Source of the DNA: Parietaria judaica
Taxonomy: Eukaryota > Streptophyta > Magnoliopsida > Rosales > Urticaceae
Direction of reading: 5' to 3'
DNA length: 64,000 bases
NCBI GenBank assembly: GCA_954871525.1
Contig: OX940861.1
Span: 9,284,842 to 9,348,841 of the forward strand
Below are positions 12,660-23,863 of this stretch, piece after piece (position 1 is the stretch's first letter; each line of letters starts with the position of its first letter). The notes beneath the pieces were generated by a model that was not told the DNA's origin, made no database searches, and was given only the letters and a program-made list of their open reading frames with translations. Position numbers and translations under genes: made by a program.

Positions 12660-13344
12660 TACAAAAAACAATAAAACATAAGTGTAATAAATATATTGGA
12701 AATTGATTCCATAATAAATACATAAGTGTAATAAATATATTGGAAATTGATTCCATAATAACTTCGGTTACACTGTTTCTCTGACTTACAAACTTGCACC
12801 ATTTCTTATGTAGAATCTCTTAATATGTAACATAAGTGTAATTATATATGACTAGAATTACGAAATTGTAACTCCAGTTACAAAAGTGTAACTCCAGTTA
12901 CATAAGTGTAACTTCGGTTACAAAAATTATTTTAATACTTCCAAATTAATTCCAATAAAGAAAAAGCACTAAATTATTATTTTAAGAAATATATTGAAAT
13001 TTGATTCCATAATAAATACACTTTTAATATCGTTTTGTTTTATCGCTAAAAGAGCGAAAACACACCGTTTCTCTGACTTACAAACTTGCACCATTTCTTA
13101 TGTAGAATCTCTTAATATGTAACATAAGTGTAATTATATATGACTAGAATTACGAAATTGTAACTCCAGTTACAAAAGTGTAACTCTAGTTACAAAAGTG
13201 TAACTCCAGTTACATAAGTGTAACTTCGGTTACAAAAATTGTTTTAATACTTCCAAATTAATTCCAATAAAGAAAAAGCACTTAATTATTATTTTAAGAA
13301 ATATATTGAAATTTGATTCCATAATAAATACACTTTTAATATCG
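12660..13344. repeat. 292-bp direct duplication with degenerate GTTAC units
   Basis: Two copies of a roughly 280-bp block, starting near TCTCTGACTTACAAAC at about 12779 and 13071 (offset 292) and ending near ACACTTTTAATATCG. Each carries GTTAC/GTAAC units related to the main array, and the second copy has one extra unit. A shorter tandem of a block containing ATATATTGGAAATTGATTCC lies at about 12678-12760. Confidence 0.85.
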
Positions 13345-13551
13345 ACTTGTAAAGTTGGAGAGCATTAAGGCCAATTACTCAACATAATAATATTTAATGA
13401 AGTTAATTAATATTATTTGGACCTACGTGAGGTGAAATTTTGCTCCTTTTCATATCATTGCCTATCTCTCTCTACAGTTTTCTTTCTCTCCTTTTGCTTA
13501 TCTCACTTGCTCAACAAATCTCTCTCTCTCTCCCTCCGACTAAGAAGAGCC

Positions 13552-13595
13552 ATGTCTTCGCCAAGCAAACGCAGGGAGATGGACCTGATGAAGCT
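13552..13595 (+). pseudogene. First-exon fragment of a UBC4/5-type ubiquitin-conjugating enzyme
   Basis: ATG 13552 opens MSSPSKRREMDLMKL, which I recognise as the N-terminus of the plant E2 group related to Arabidopsis UBC4/UBC5/UBC6. It is followed directly by GTAATTTG, apparently the original splice donor of exon 1; read through, it meets TAA at 13597. The rest of the E2 (UBC fold and catalytic Cys) is absent. A pyrimidine-rich leader precedes it, so part of the E2 5' UTR may also have been captured. Confidence 0.7.
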
Positions 13596-13636
13596 GTAAT
13601 TTGATTCTCTCTTCGCTTTCTTCACGATTTCCAATC

Positions 13637-14068
13637 ATGGCGGTCTCGGCCTTCTACATCCACAAGCAGAGCGTCGACCAGGTCCTCAACCGCCTCACAG
13701 AGCTGAGGCGGAACGGCGGGAAGAGGTCTGTGATTGAATACTCCGACGAAGGGGAGGAGGAAGAGATAGAGGACGAGTCGGAGTTCGGCTCCGACGGAGA
13801 CGCGGTCAGCGTTCGGGAAATCGACGGCGCGAAAGGCTCGAGTCGATCCAGAGTAAGCTCAGCAAGAAGAAGGATGCGAAGCCGAGGAGTCCAGAGAGAC
13901 GCGGAGCAAGGGTTCGTCGGAGTCGGAGTCGGAGCAGAGATAGGGAGGAGGAGAGAGAAAGAGAGCGTCGCTCGAGGCGCCGGAGTCGGAGCCGGAGCAG
14001 AGAGAGGCGAAGGGATGGCGACGGGAGGAATGAATATCATCGTTGAAGGAATCAGAGTGAAGATGTGA
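13637..14068 (+). pseudogene. Chimeric ORF: AMP deaminase-like N-terminus plus RS-rich fragment
   Basis: From ATG 13637 the frame reads MAVSAFYIHKQSVDQVLNRL and then an acidic stretch; this resembles the N-terminal membrane-anchor region of plant AMP deaminase (FAC1 type), which removes the amino group of AMP. From about 13838 a different frame encodes a typical RS-domain stretch (RRSRSRSRDREEER, then RRRSRSRSRERRRD) ending at a stop near 14031, as in splicing factors. In the AMP deaminase frame the RS DNA is read out of frame to a TGA at 14066. The junction of two unrelated gene pieces points to fragment capture. AMP deaminase identity is from memory of the family and moderately sure. Confidence 0.5.
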
Positions 14069-14199
14069 TCGAATATATTGAGGGTATAATTGTCCATATA
14101 AGACCAAATGAGTGTTTCATTAATTATGGTAAACTTTTGAGTGTTTTTTAAAAAAGTTTCACTTAAATTGGGTATTTTGCTAAAAAGCCCTAAGTAAAA

Positions 14200-14771
14200 A
14201 AGGAGTGTGCTTAAGTTTGACAAGGACTGGACTAATTACGTAGTCATATATTAATATAAGCGATTCAAAAACATAACCATAAAAGAATTAATGCAAGACG
14301 ACTTCGAATAAAATTAGCAAACAAAAAAGAGTAGTAATCTTTTTATCATTAGTTTGTTATAATTTCTGGCCACCGACTAATTATTATATTAATTGATTAA
14401 AGCTAGAGCCACCAAATAAAGCGTCTCTTATCCATTGAACAATTGCAAATCAATCTACAGTTTATATTTGTCCGTCGCTATATCAATATAAACAAACACA
14501 AAGTCATTTAATAGATATATATATTAATTATGATCACTTTATAATTAGTGATTATCATGATAAGATATCAGTGTCAGTGCAAAAGAGTCAAAAGGAAAAT
14601 CCAACTTTATTTGAAGCTTTATGTTTACCAATGTTGTTCTCGTGCTTAACTTGCAAGGCGCGCTCGAATTAGTAATAGTTTCCTTTCTCGCATGCTACTT
14701 CTCAGAACTTGCTTACGAAGAAACAAGCTCAAAAAAAATTTAACGTCGGTCTTTCAATCAACTCACATGCA
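14200..14771. other. Intergenic between Pack-MULE and copia element
   Basis: AT-rich sequence, no gene or clear repeat seen. Confidence 0.4.
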
Positions 14772-14776
14772 TGTAA

Positions 14777-15162
14777 TGTTGGACTCATTGGGCACAATTA
14801 ATTAATGGGTTTAATAATAATAAGATAAATCTAATTGGTTTAATTAAATAAAGGTAAATTCTTATTGTACCCTGATGGGTTATATAAAGAGAAACCCTAG
14901 GAATTGGTCATCTCTCTATCTACGTAAGTTTTCCTCTCCATCAAAGAAGGTTTGTCACTCTAAAGAGGTTAAGAGAGAGAAACGCAATTCCGGTGATTAA
15001 ATCGTTTCCGCTACTATTCCGATCATGGATCAAGGTACGCTTTCTCGATCTAATATTCATATGTGAAAATCATCTCATTCTAAGATCTTGGCTAATAATG
15101 TTCTATGCAATATTAATGAATCGGATTGCATAATCATGTACGACATTAAATTAATGCTTACA
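14777..15162 (+). repeat. 5' LTR of copia element
   Basis: 386 bp, TG..CA ends. Contains a likely TATA box (TATATAAAG near 14881) and, near its 3' part, ATGGATCAAG followed by the donor-like GTACGC at 15035. Confidence 0.93.
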
Positions 15163-15837
15163 TGTGGTATCAATGTCAAGTTCATGCCGATTAATTATGG
15201 AGACATTGTGATTTTTTCTTTTTGTTGACTCCATATCTGCAATTTTAAATATATATGAATTATGTTTTCATATATGCGAGTTGCTTTTATCGTTGATATT
15301 ATAATCTGCAAATTGACTTGTTAGTGATTTGATTGATCAAGTCAGTGCGTATATATATATTTTCTTAAGCTTCATGAATGAGATCATGATCAAGTTTTGA
15401 TCTGATAAAAGTGAGGAAAGTTTTACAAATCTGTTTATGTTTTTAAAATAAAATATATAAAATAAAATATATTTTATTGCGATTAGAAAATACGTGTGAT
15501 TTATTCGTGGTTAATTTTATTTATTTAATTATTTAAATAAAATTTGAAAGTGACTATTATTTAGGAATAAGTTACCACTTATTCTATAACTACCTCAGGC
15601 TTAGTCTGTCAAAGGATCCGTTCCTATTTTAACGATAAAATTATACGCATTATTTTTATTCAAGGAATAATTAGTTGCTATAATTACGTGGATAATTTGT
15701 TGACCCACTTTTTTAGCTATAGCCGAATATTTTGGTAACAGCTTCTCATGCCACGTGCTTATGTTATTAAGTGACTAATGCAATCTTATATCACATTTAT
15801 TTGCCGCACATATAGAGCCAGAGAGTAAGAAATATTT

Positions 15838-15887
<50 letters not shown>

Positions 15888-16512
15888 CTTGTTATTTGGT
15901 TTCAAGTTTAAACTCTGGTATTACGAATTATAATATTGTGGGCTTAATGATATTGTACCTTATAGTTTAGGTAAATAAATAAATTTCTTTATTTACCTCT
16001 GATTTTGGTTGACTTAATTCGTTGACCCGAGTTGACATTTACTGTTAACTCAATTTGATATCTATATTATGAATAATTTGTTAGTCACCAAAGTGGCCGA
16101 ATTAGAATGCTTCATAGATATTGAATTATTAATGTTCAAATCACCCCGATTAAGTGATGCTTTAATGACATAAATGTTTTATTACGGGTGAATTGAAGTT
16201 CATTGGTTATAAAATATTTCTGGATCGCCCAAAGGTTGATTATTCATTTTATAATTGATTAACATTATCGTGGTAATCTATTTGATCAGTTAGGTATGTT
16301 TATCCAAGATTACAAGCATATCTATTTTGAGTATGTTAGTTACCATTTATGTGAAATTAATTATGCATCAATCATGTTTCATGTATATCGTATTTTCACC
16401 CAAAGGTGATCTTCAATATGCATCTTATGTTTGTTTCTTCTAATGTTCTGAATTTGTATTATGAAGTTTCTACTCAAAGCATTAACGTGTAAGCATATGT
16501 TATATATTGCAG
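15035..16512 (+). other. Putative intron of the gag transcript
   Basis: GTACGC donor at 15035 lies after ATGGATCAAG in the LTR; TATATATTGCAG acceptor ends at 16512. Joining them gives MDQAFVPVSLHS in frame with the start of gag. The 1478-bp stretch is AT-rich, holds no long ORF, and includes the PBS and a TA repeat at about 15841-15886. The splice is inferred, not shown. Confidence 0.55.
15165..15172 (+). other. Primer binding site (initiator tRNA-Met type)
   Basis: TGGTATCA starts two bases after the 5' LTR; it is the core of the site complementary to the 3' end of plant initiator methionyl tRNA, the usual copia primer. Confidence 0.8.
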
Positions 16513-19500
16513 CTTTTGTTCCTGTTTCTCTTCATTCGCAAGCAACGTCTGTTATTAAGTTTAATGAGCTCAATTCTTAGAATGGTGTGAGCAGATTCAG
16601 TTTCACCTCGGTGTTCTGGATCTTGATCTTGCACTCTTAAGTGAGAAACCCGCTGCCCTTACTGATGCTAGCAGTGCCGAGCAGAGATCTTTCCATAAAG
16701 CTTGGGAAAGATCTAACAGACTAAGCCTAATGTTTATGCGAATGACTGTAGCAAACAACATCAAGTCCACACTGAACAGAACTGAAAGTGCTACGGAATT
16801 TCTGAAGTCCGTGGAAGAAAGTTCTCAGTCCGAATCGGCTGATAAGTCATTGGCTGGGACAATGATGGGTACGTTAACCACTATGAAATTTAATGGTTTC
16901 CGTACTATGCATGAGCATATTGTCGAAATGACGAACATTGCAACAAGATTGAAGACCATGGGAATGGAAGTGAATGAAAATTTTCTAGTAACGTTCATCC
17001 TTAATTCTTTACCTTCTGAGTACGGTCCATTTCATATGAACTATAATACTCTGAAGGATAAATGGAATGTGCATGAATTACAAAGCATGCTCATTCAAGA
17101 GGAAGCGAGGCTTAAGAAACCGGGAAGTCATTCAGCTAATCTCGTTGGTCATAAAGGTGCTGGAAAGAAACCTTGGAAAAAAGATGGAAAGGGCAAGAAA
17201 TGACTATCAAGGCTTAATCAGTCATCTGTCCAAATCAACCAGAAGGAACCAAGCAACGAAACGTGTCGGTTTTGCAAAAATACTGGACATTTTCAGATAG
17301 TTTGCCTAAAACGTAAGGCGCGGTTCGAAAGAAAAGGTATACATTATGTTTCAGTATGTTTCGAATCAAATTTAGCTAAAGTTCCTTATAATACCTGGTG
17401 GATTGATTCTGGTGCTACCACTCATGTTTCAAATACGATGCAGGGATTCCTTTCGACCCAAACCATAAGCGAAAATGAGAAATTTATCTACATGGGAAAC
17501 AGAGTCAAAATTCCAGCTGAAGCTGTTGGAACTTATCATTTAGTTTTAGACACTGGTTGTCATTTAGATCTTTTTCGAACTCTTTATGCTCCTTCTATTT
17601 CTCACAATTTGATTTCCGTGTCCAAACTTGATAAAGCTGGGTACACTTCTAAATTTGGCAATGGATGTTTCAGTTTGTTTAAACGAAATCTTTTATTGGG
17701 TTTGGGTATTCTTTACGATGATCTCTACAGATTAAAGCTTGATACTGTTTTTGCCGAGACTCTATTGACCTTGCATCATAATGTTGGAACTAAACGTGGT
17801 ATGTCTGATGAATTATCTGCTTACTTGTGGCATAAACATTTGGGTCATATATCGAAAGAAAGAATTGAAAGATTAGTAAAGAATGAAATCCTGCATGATT
17901 TGGATTTTACTAATCTTGGTGTTTGTATTGAATGCATTAAGGGAAAGCAAACAAGAAAGACACTTAAGAAAGAAGCCACAAGAAGCACACAACCTCTTGA
18001 AATTATTCACACCGATATTTGTGGGCCTTTTGATGTTCCATATTTTGGTGGAGAAAGATATTTTATCACCTTTATCGATGATTTTTCACGTTATGGATAT
18101 ATCTATTTGCTGCATGAAAAATCTCAATCGGTAGATACCCTTGAGGTGTTTATCAATGAAGTTGAAAGGCAACTAGATAGAAAGGTGAAAATTGTCAGAT
18201 CTGATAGAGGTGGTGAATATTACGGAAGATATGATGAAAGAGGACAGTGCCCTGGTCCCTTTGCTAAGTTCCTTGAAAGTCGTGGTATTTGTGCTCAATA
18301 CACAATGCCAGGAACACCGCAACAAAATGGTGTTGCAGAAACACGTAACCCTACATTAATGGCTATGGTTAGGAGTATGTTAAGAAATTCTTCTTTACCC
18401 AAATAATTGTGGATGCATGCTTTAAAGACTGTCGTGTATTTGCTAAACAGGGTTCCTAGTAAGGCAGTTCCTAAGACACCTTTTGAACTGTGGACGGGAA
18501 GGAAACCTAGTTTAAAGCACCTGCATGTTTGGGGTTGCCCGGCAGAAGTAAGAATTTATAATCCACATGAAAAGAAACTGGATGCAAGAACAATCAGTGG
18601 TTTCTTCATTGGTTATCCAGAAAAATCTAAAGGGTATCGATTTTATTGTCCTAATCATAGTACAAGAATTGTTGAAACTGGAAATGCAAGGTTCATTGAG
18701 AGTGGTGAAGTTAGTGAGAGCTTGGAACCACGTAAAGTGGAAATTCAAGAAGTTAGAGTGCAAATCCCTTTGCCTTTATCTTCTACTCAAGTTGTTGTTC
18801 CTGCACATGTTGAACATGATAATGATTTGCAAGAATAACAAATTAACGATCAAGCTCCACATAATGAACTTATAATAGCAAATGAACATATTATGGGTGA
18901 ACCACAAGAAATCACATTAAGAAGATCTGGGAGAGAAAGAAAATCTGCCATTTCAGATGATTATTTGGTTTATCTAATGGAGTCTGAATTTGACTCTGGA
19001 ATTGAAAATGAACCAGTTTCTTTTTCACAAGCCATAGAAAGTGAAAAATCTCATAAACCGTTAGATGCAATGAAAGAAGAGCTAAAATCAATGGATCACA
19101 ATGAAGTTTGGGATCTTGTTGAATTGCCAGAAGGTTATAAAAAAGTTGGGTGTAAATGGGTCTTCAAGACCAAGCATGACTCGAACGGCAATATCGAAAG
19201 ACACAAGGCCAGACTCGTTGCCAAAGGTTTTACTCAGAAAGATGGTATTGACTACAAAGAGACCTTTTCGCCCGTTTCTAAAAAGAACTCCTTAAGAATA
19301 GTCATGGCGATGATGGCTCATTATGATTTGGAGCTCCATCAAATGGATGTGAAAACTGCCTTTTTGAATGGGAATTTAGATGAAGATGTCTTTATAGATC
19401 AACCTGAATGTTTTAAAGTTGATGGTAAAGAACATATGATGTGTAAACTCAAGAAGTCAATATACGGACTTAAAGAAGCTTCCCGACAATGGTATCTTAA

Positions 19501-20584
19501 GTTCAATGATACTATTACATCTTTTGGATTTACTGAAAACATCGTTGATCGATGTATATATCTAAAGATCAGTGGGAGCAAGTTTATTATTCTGGTTTTG
19601 TATGTTGACGATATCTTGCTTGCTACTAACAATTTTGGTTTATTACGTCAAACCAAGGAATTTCTCTCGACGAACTTTGAAATGAAAGATATGGGTGAGG
19701 CATCCTATGTGATCGGAATAGAAATATTTCGTAATAGATCACAAGGATGGTTGGGATTGTCTCAGAAAGCATATATCAATAAAGTTCTAGAGAAATTCAA
19801 AATGGACAAATGCTCTTCAAGTGTTGCGCCAATTCAGAAGGGAGATAAATTTAGTCTCAATCAATTTCCAAAGAATGAATTGGAGCGCAATCAGATGGAA
19901 CAAATTCCTTATGCATCTATTGTGGGAAGCTTGGTGTATGCACAGACCTGTATCAGATCGAACATTAGTTTTGCTGTCGAGATGCTGGGAAGGTATCAAA
20001 GTAACCCAGGATTAGATCACTGGAAAGCTGCAAAGAAAGTACTGAGGTATTTGTAAGGAACGAAAGATCATATGCTCACTTACAAGAAGTCTGATCACCT
20101 TGAGATGATTGGATATTCAGATTTAGACTTTGCCGGATGCGTGGATTCTAGGAAATCCACTTTTGGCTATTTGTTCCTTCTAGCCGGAGGAGCAATCTCA
20201 TGGAAGAGTGCGAAGCAGTCTGTCATTGCTACATCCACTATGGAAGCTGAGTTTGTAGCATGCTTTGAGGCTACAGTTCATGGTTTATGGCTACGGAATT
20301 TTATTTTAGGACTTGGAATTGTCGACAGTATCGCCAAGCCGTTGAAAATTTACTGTGATAACTCCGCAACAGTCTTCATTTCTAAAAATGATGAGTATTC
20401 GAAGGGTGCTAAGCATATGGAATTGAAATACTTTGGCGTTAAAGAAGAAGTTCAGAAACAAAGAGTGTCAATCGAGCACATTAGCACAAAACTTATGGTT
20501 GCAGATCCATTAACGAAAAGATTGCCCCCTAAAGCTTTCACTGAACATGTTGAAAGAATGGGGATCCTTAGATGTCATCATTAA
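16513..20584 (+). pseudogene. Copia gag-pol polyprotein, interrupted
   Basis: One reading frame from about 16583 to 20584 covers gag, a zinc knuckle (C-x2-C-x4-H-x4-C at 17264-17305), protease DSGA (17405), the GAG-pre-integrase H/C motif, integrase with HTDICGPF and DRGGEY, reverse transcriptase with YVDD (19601) and a copia RNase H block (DSRKSTFGYLF). Breaks: in-frame TAG at 16578 with a frameshift just after it, TGA at 17201, TAA at 18404, TAA at 18836 and TAA at 20054. In the integrase core the residue after the catalytic Glu region reads TRNP. Few lesions in 4 kb suggest a copy that was functional not long ago. Confidence 0.93.
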
Positions 20585-20981
20585 TGTTCTTTACGTCTTA
20601 TGTTTTAATGTGATTGACACTTTGAGCTCACTTATTTTGTTTCTGATATGAATGAATGGATCTTGTTTCTTATGATTAGTATATACATGAATGCATTATG
20701 TGAACCAAACAAGATCTTTTGTCTCTGACAAAGACATTATCGTCGGATCGTTATTTATTACCTTATTATGTGTTATATTGAGTATGAAACTAGTATTGTG
20801 ATACATGGAAGGGACTATGTCGAAAACCGATGTACAACCACCATGATCCATATTAGTCATCGTGCTTGATAATAACTTTATGATGTAATTAAACATTACG
20901 ATGGATTTATCTTAAGTATGCGCAATTATGATTATTATTAAACTATAAAGGATATAATGGCACATGGGCCAACTGGGAGAA

Positions 20982-21382
20982 TGTTGGACTCACGTGTGGC
21001 CCATTGGGCACAATTAATTAATGGGTTTAATAATAATAAGATAAATCTAATTGGTTTAATTAAATAAAGGTAAATTCCTATTGTACCTTGATGGTGGGTC
21101 TATATAAAGAGAAACCCTAGGAATTGGTCCTCTCTCTACCTACGTAAGTTTTCCTCTCCATGAAAGAAGGCTTGTCACTCTAAAGAGGTTAAGAGAGAGA
21201 AACACAATTCCGGTGATTACATCGTTTCCGCTACTATTCTGATCATGGATCAAGGTACGCTTTCTCGATCTACTATTCATATGTGAAAATCATCTCGTTC
21301 TAAGATCTTGGCTATTAATGTTCTATGCAATATTAATGAATCGGATTGCATAATCATGTACGACATTAAATTAATGCTTACA
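20982..21382 (+). repeat. 3' LTR of copia element
   Basis: 401 bp, longer than the 5' LTR mainly by an insert (CACGTGTGGCC) near its start and a small indel near the TATA region. It keeps the ATGGATCAAG-GTACGC segment at 21245-21260. Confidence 0.93.
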
Positions 21383-21411
21383 TGTAATGCCTTATGATAT
21401 CATTGAAGTTT

Positions 21412-21447
<36 letters not shown>

Positions 21448-21448
<1 letters not shown>

Positions 21449-21891
21449 AGTTAATGACGGCGAAAATACTTAAAGTTTGGTCAAAGAACCCTTCGTGTAC
21501 CTAAAGTCAAAAAGTGGTGGCAAAAGTACCTAAAGTCACATCTAGAGCGTTGACCACTCCATTCTCGTAACACAGTTAACTTACCCGTTAACTCTGGCCA
21601 CGTGGGTTGCTGACATAGCATGTTTTTACTACGTGGACGAGCCCACATCATCCTCGTTTACGACATAACAACGAATTAAATCCCTAATTGGGCTCGTCCA
21701 TGTGGCAAGAAATTGCTATGTCAGCAACCCACGTTTGTCCACGGGGCCAAAGTTAACGGGTAAGTTAACTGCGTTACGAAAATGAAGTGGTCAAAGCCCC
21801 AAATGCGACTTGGATACTTTTGCCATTATTTTTAAACTTTAGGTACACGGGAGGTTCTTTGACCAAACTTTGGGTATTTTCGCCATCATTA

Positions 21892-21895
<4 letters not shown>
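21448..21895. mobile_element. MITE with very long terminal inverted repeats in a TA microsatellite
   Basis: Outer ends GAGTTAATGACGGCGAAAATAC and, on the other strand from 21895, GGGTTAATGATGGCGAAAATAC. The arms stay complementary for about 190 bp each (including GGGTTGCTGACATAGC on the left and its complement on the right), leaving a loop of roughly 60 bp. TA runs lie on both sides, consistent with insertion into a TA repeat. No ORF. Superfamily not certain. Confidence 0.85.
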
Positions 21896-21927
<32 letters not shown>

Positions 21928-23082
21928 CGGCATTAAGTATCTATAAAATACTGCTTTTTAAACGAGATAATCTTGTTGTTTGTTTATATCGTGGACAACC
22001 GATTACAGTATCAAATGATAGTTTCAAAAACACTAACTCACTAACGAGCTATATAATTGTAACATTGAACATTTAATTCGTGATAAACAAACGATTAAAA
22101 TTGCGTTGCAAATATTATTTTATGAGTAATATCGATTGTCGCAAATATCCATTTGTCATATATTCCTTAATATTCCCATCTTTATTCTTCCCTTTAGTGT
22201 TTTCTATATGATACTTGAATGATCAATTATCAATTGTTCTTCTTTGTCTTTGTCTTTGTCTTTTTTTGGGAAGAAAAGATAGGTGCTTTAATGATCCGAT
22301 GGGGACTACAAATCTAAAATTGCAATTCATTCTGTGCATTAATATCAACAAATGTCCCACTCCACTAAGAGATATTGTAAGGTTGAAACTTAACAGTCCA
22401 TGTACTATAAAGTTTCTCTCTCCTTTTTTTTTCTTTTCTTTCAATGGTCATAGTGCTTTTTCTTCAGTGCTATGAATCTTTTTTAAGACATGTATCATTT
22501 GAATTGAAACCATATACTAAAAATAAATATTTTGTTAGGTGAGACCGTGGGATATGTGTATGTATACGTGCTACTTTTTTTCCAAGACTAGATCCAGCTC
22601 GTCTTTGGGTTATTCCAGCTGTAATTTGGAGTTTTCTTATTCCACTTAATTAATTTCATTCGTTAATTCATATTGTTTTTCTTCTTATGATCAAAACGGA
22701 CACTTGACAGGTCGCTATTCAGACATATCTTCGTCACTTTCAGGCGGGCCTGATGTGAGACTTACTAAAGTGAAAATATATAACGAGACTTTGTAACATG
22801 GGAGATTTGAGGCAGTTTTGAGCTCATCTTTGTGGGAGTTTGATCGCTGTGGGAGTTTGATCGCAAAAATAAATAGTAACACACGAAATATACTGGTTTG
22901 CTCTTATCCAGTTTGGCAACCCTCGTTCATTCTCTCTTATTTGTACTTCACCGACAAATAGGTCAATCCTTACTTCTTACACACATCACTTTTTAAGTAA
23001 ATTAGTAGTCTATTGATATCCTATTCTATTTCATATACCAAGTTTCTGTTAAAAAATTATGACGTACTTCACTCCTAGTATT
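21896..23082. other. Intergenic
   Basis: Begins with a TA run (to about 21925), then AT-rich sequence with polypyrimidine tracts. I see no gene. Confidence 0.4.
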
Positions 23083-23087
23083 ACTGG

Positions 23088-23692
23088 TGTCGGGAAAAAG
23101 CGCAACGCAACGGAATCTCAATATCTCCCAATAGCCGCTGAAATATGAAGGCGATAATAATCGAAACACGAACACAAGACAATTTTAGCGTGGAAAAACC
23201 CCCAAAACGGAGTAAAAAAACACGGGACCCGAAGGCCGCTTAAAATCCACTATAATCAAGAGTGAGGTACAAACGAAGTCTTCCCTAGATAAAACTAGAG
23301 GCATATATCATCATCATCAAGATCGAACACTAATTTTGGATTACAATAAAAAGCAAGAGAAGAATTTGTGAAAAACGTTCTCACAAATCAGCATCTGGTT
23401 TCCACAAATCAGAGCGTACCACTATGTCTTAGGAACGTTCTGTCCAAAAATCACGACGATCCAACGGTGAACGAATGCATAATGACGATTTTCCTGAGGG
23501 CCGACGAAACTGGGCGGAAACCGCAAATTTGCTCTCTTTCTCTTTCTCTTGTTTACTCTCTCTTGTTTACTCTTGCATTTCTTCATCGCATCTAAGTCAT
23601 TTATGAGCTAGGCTTCATGGGCCGAGTACGTAGATCAATGGGTAAAAAATAACCCACATTGTTGGGCTTCCAAATAGGAGGGATACCCAACA
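23088..23692 (-). mobile_element. Solo LTR (605 bp) with perfect TSD
   Basis: Top-strand ends TGTCGGG and CCCAACA, flanked by ACTGG on both sides (23083-23087 and 23693-23697). Read on the minus strand it starts TGTTGGGTATCCC and ends CCCGACA, the expected TG..CA form. It has no internal coding sequence, so it is a solo LTR left by recombination. Confidence 0.88.
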
Positions 23693-23863
23693 ACTGGTTA
23701 ACTATACAAAATACAACATATTCGACAGATATTCCAGGTTTTGTATTTCAGGAATATAGAAATTACCAACCTTGTGTATAAAAAAAAATATTTACATTGT
23801 TATAAATTTAATATATATATATATATATATAGTGTACAGTTTTCCCGTATATTACTTAGATTA

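Larger units (their letters stand above)
9124..14190. mobile_element. Pack-MULE carrying several host gene fragments
   Basis: 5067-bp element bounded by long diverged terminal inverted repeats. Left end begins GGAATTATTAAGAAAATACTC; the reverse complement of the right end begins GGGCTTTTTAGCAAAATACCC, and similarity continues for about 100 bp on each side (for example both continue into an A/T block ending in ACTC). Flanking 9-mers TAAGTAATA (9115-9123) and TAAGTAAAA (14191-14199) match at 8 of 9, the target duplication length of Mutator-like elements. No transposase was seen. Inside are a broken PPR gene near the left end, a minisatellite in the middle, and E2, AMP deaminase-like and RS-rich fragments near the right end. 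This is the structure of a Pack-MULE; the element needs a transposase in trans. Confidence 0.75.
14777..21382 (+). mobile_element. Ty1/copia LTR retrotransposon, degenerate
   Basis: Complete structure: 5' LTR 14777-15162, primer binding site, gag, CCHC knuckle, protease, integrase, reverse transcriptase, RNase H, purine-rich tract (GGGAGA just before 20982), 3' LTR 20982-21382. Integrase precedes reverse transcriptase, the copia order. TSD TGTAA flanks both sides (14772-14776 and 21383-21387). The LTRs start TGTTGG and end TTACA; by eye they differ at about 12 substitutions in some 385 aligned bases plus small indels, so the insertion is not very recent. The coding region has several stops and one frameshift, so it cannot make its own proteins. 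Confidence 0.95.

Noticed and set aside
13654..14223. Minus-strand 189-aa open frame rich in Ser/Pro
   Set aside because: It is the shadow of the acidic and RS-rich plus-strand fragments.
22215..22475. Plus-strand ORF of 86 codons
   Set aside because: Built on polypyrimidine tracts; Leu/Phe-rich with no family.
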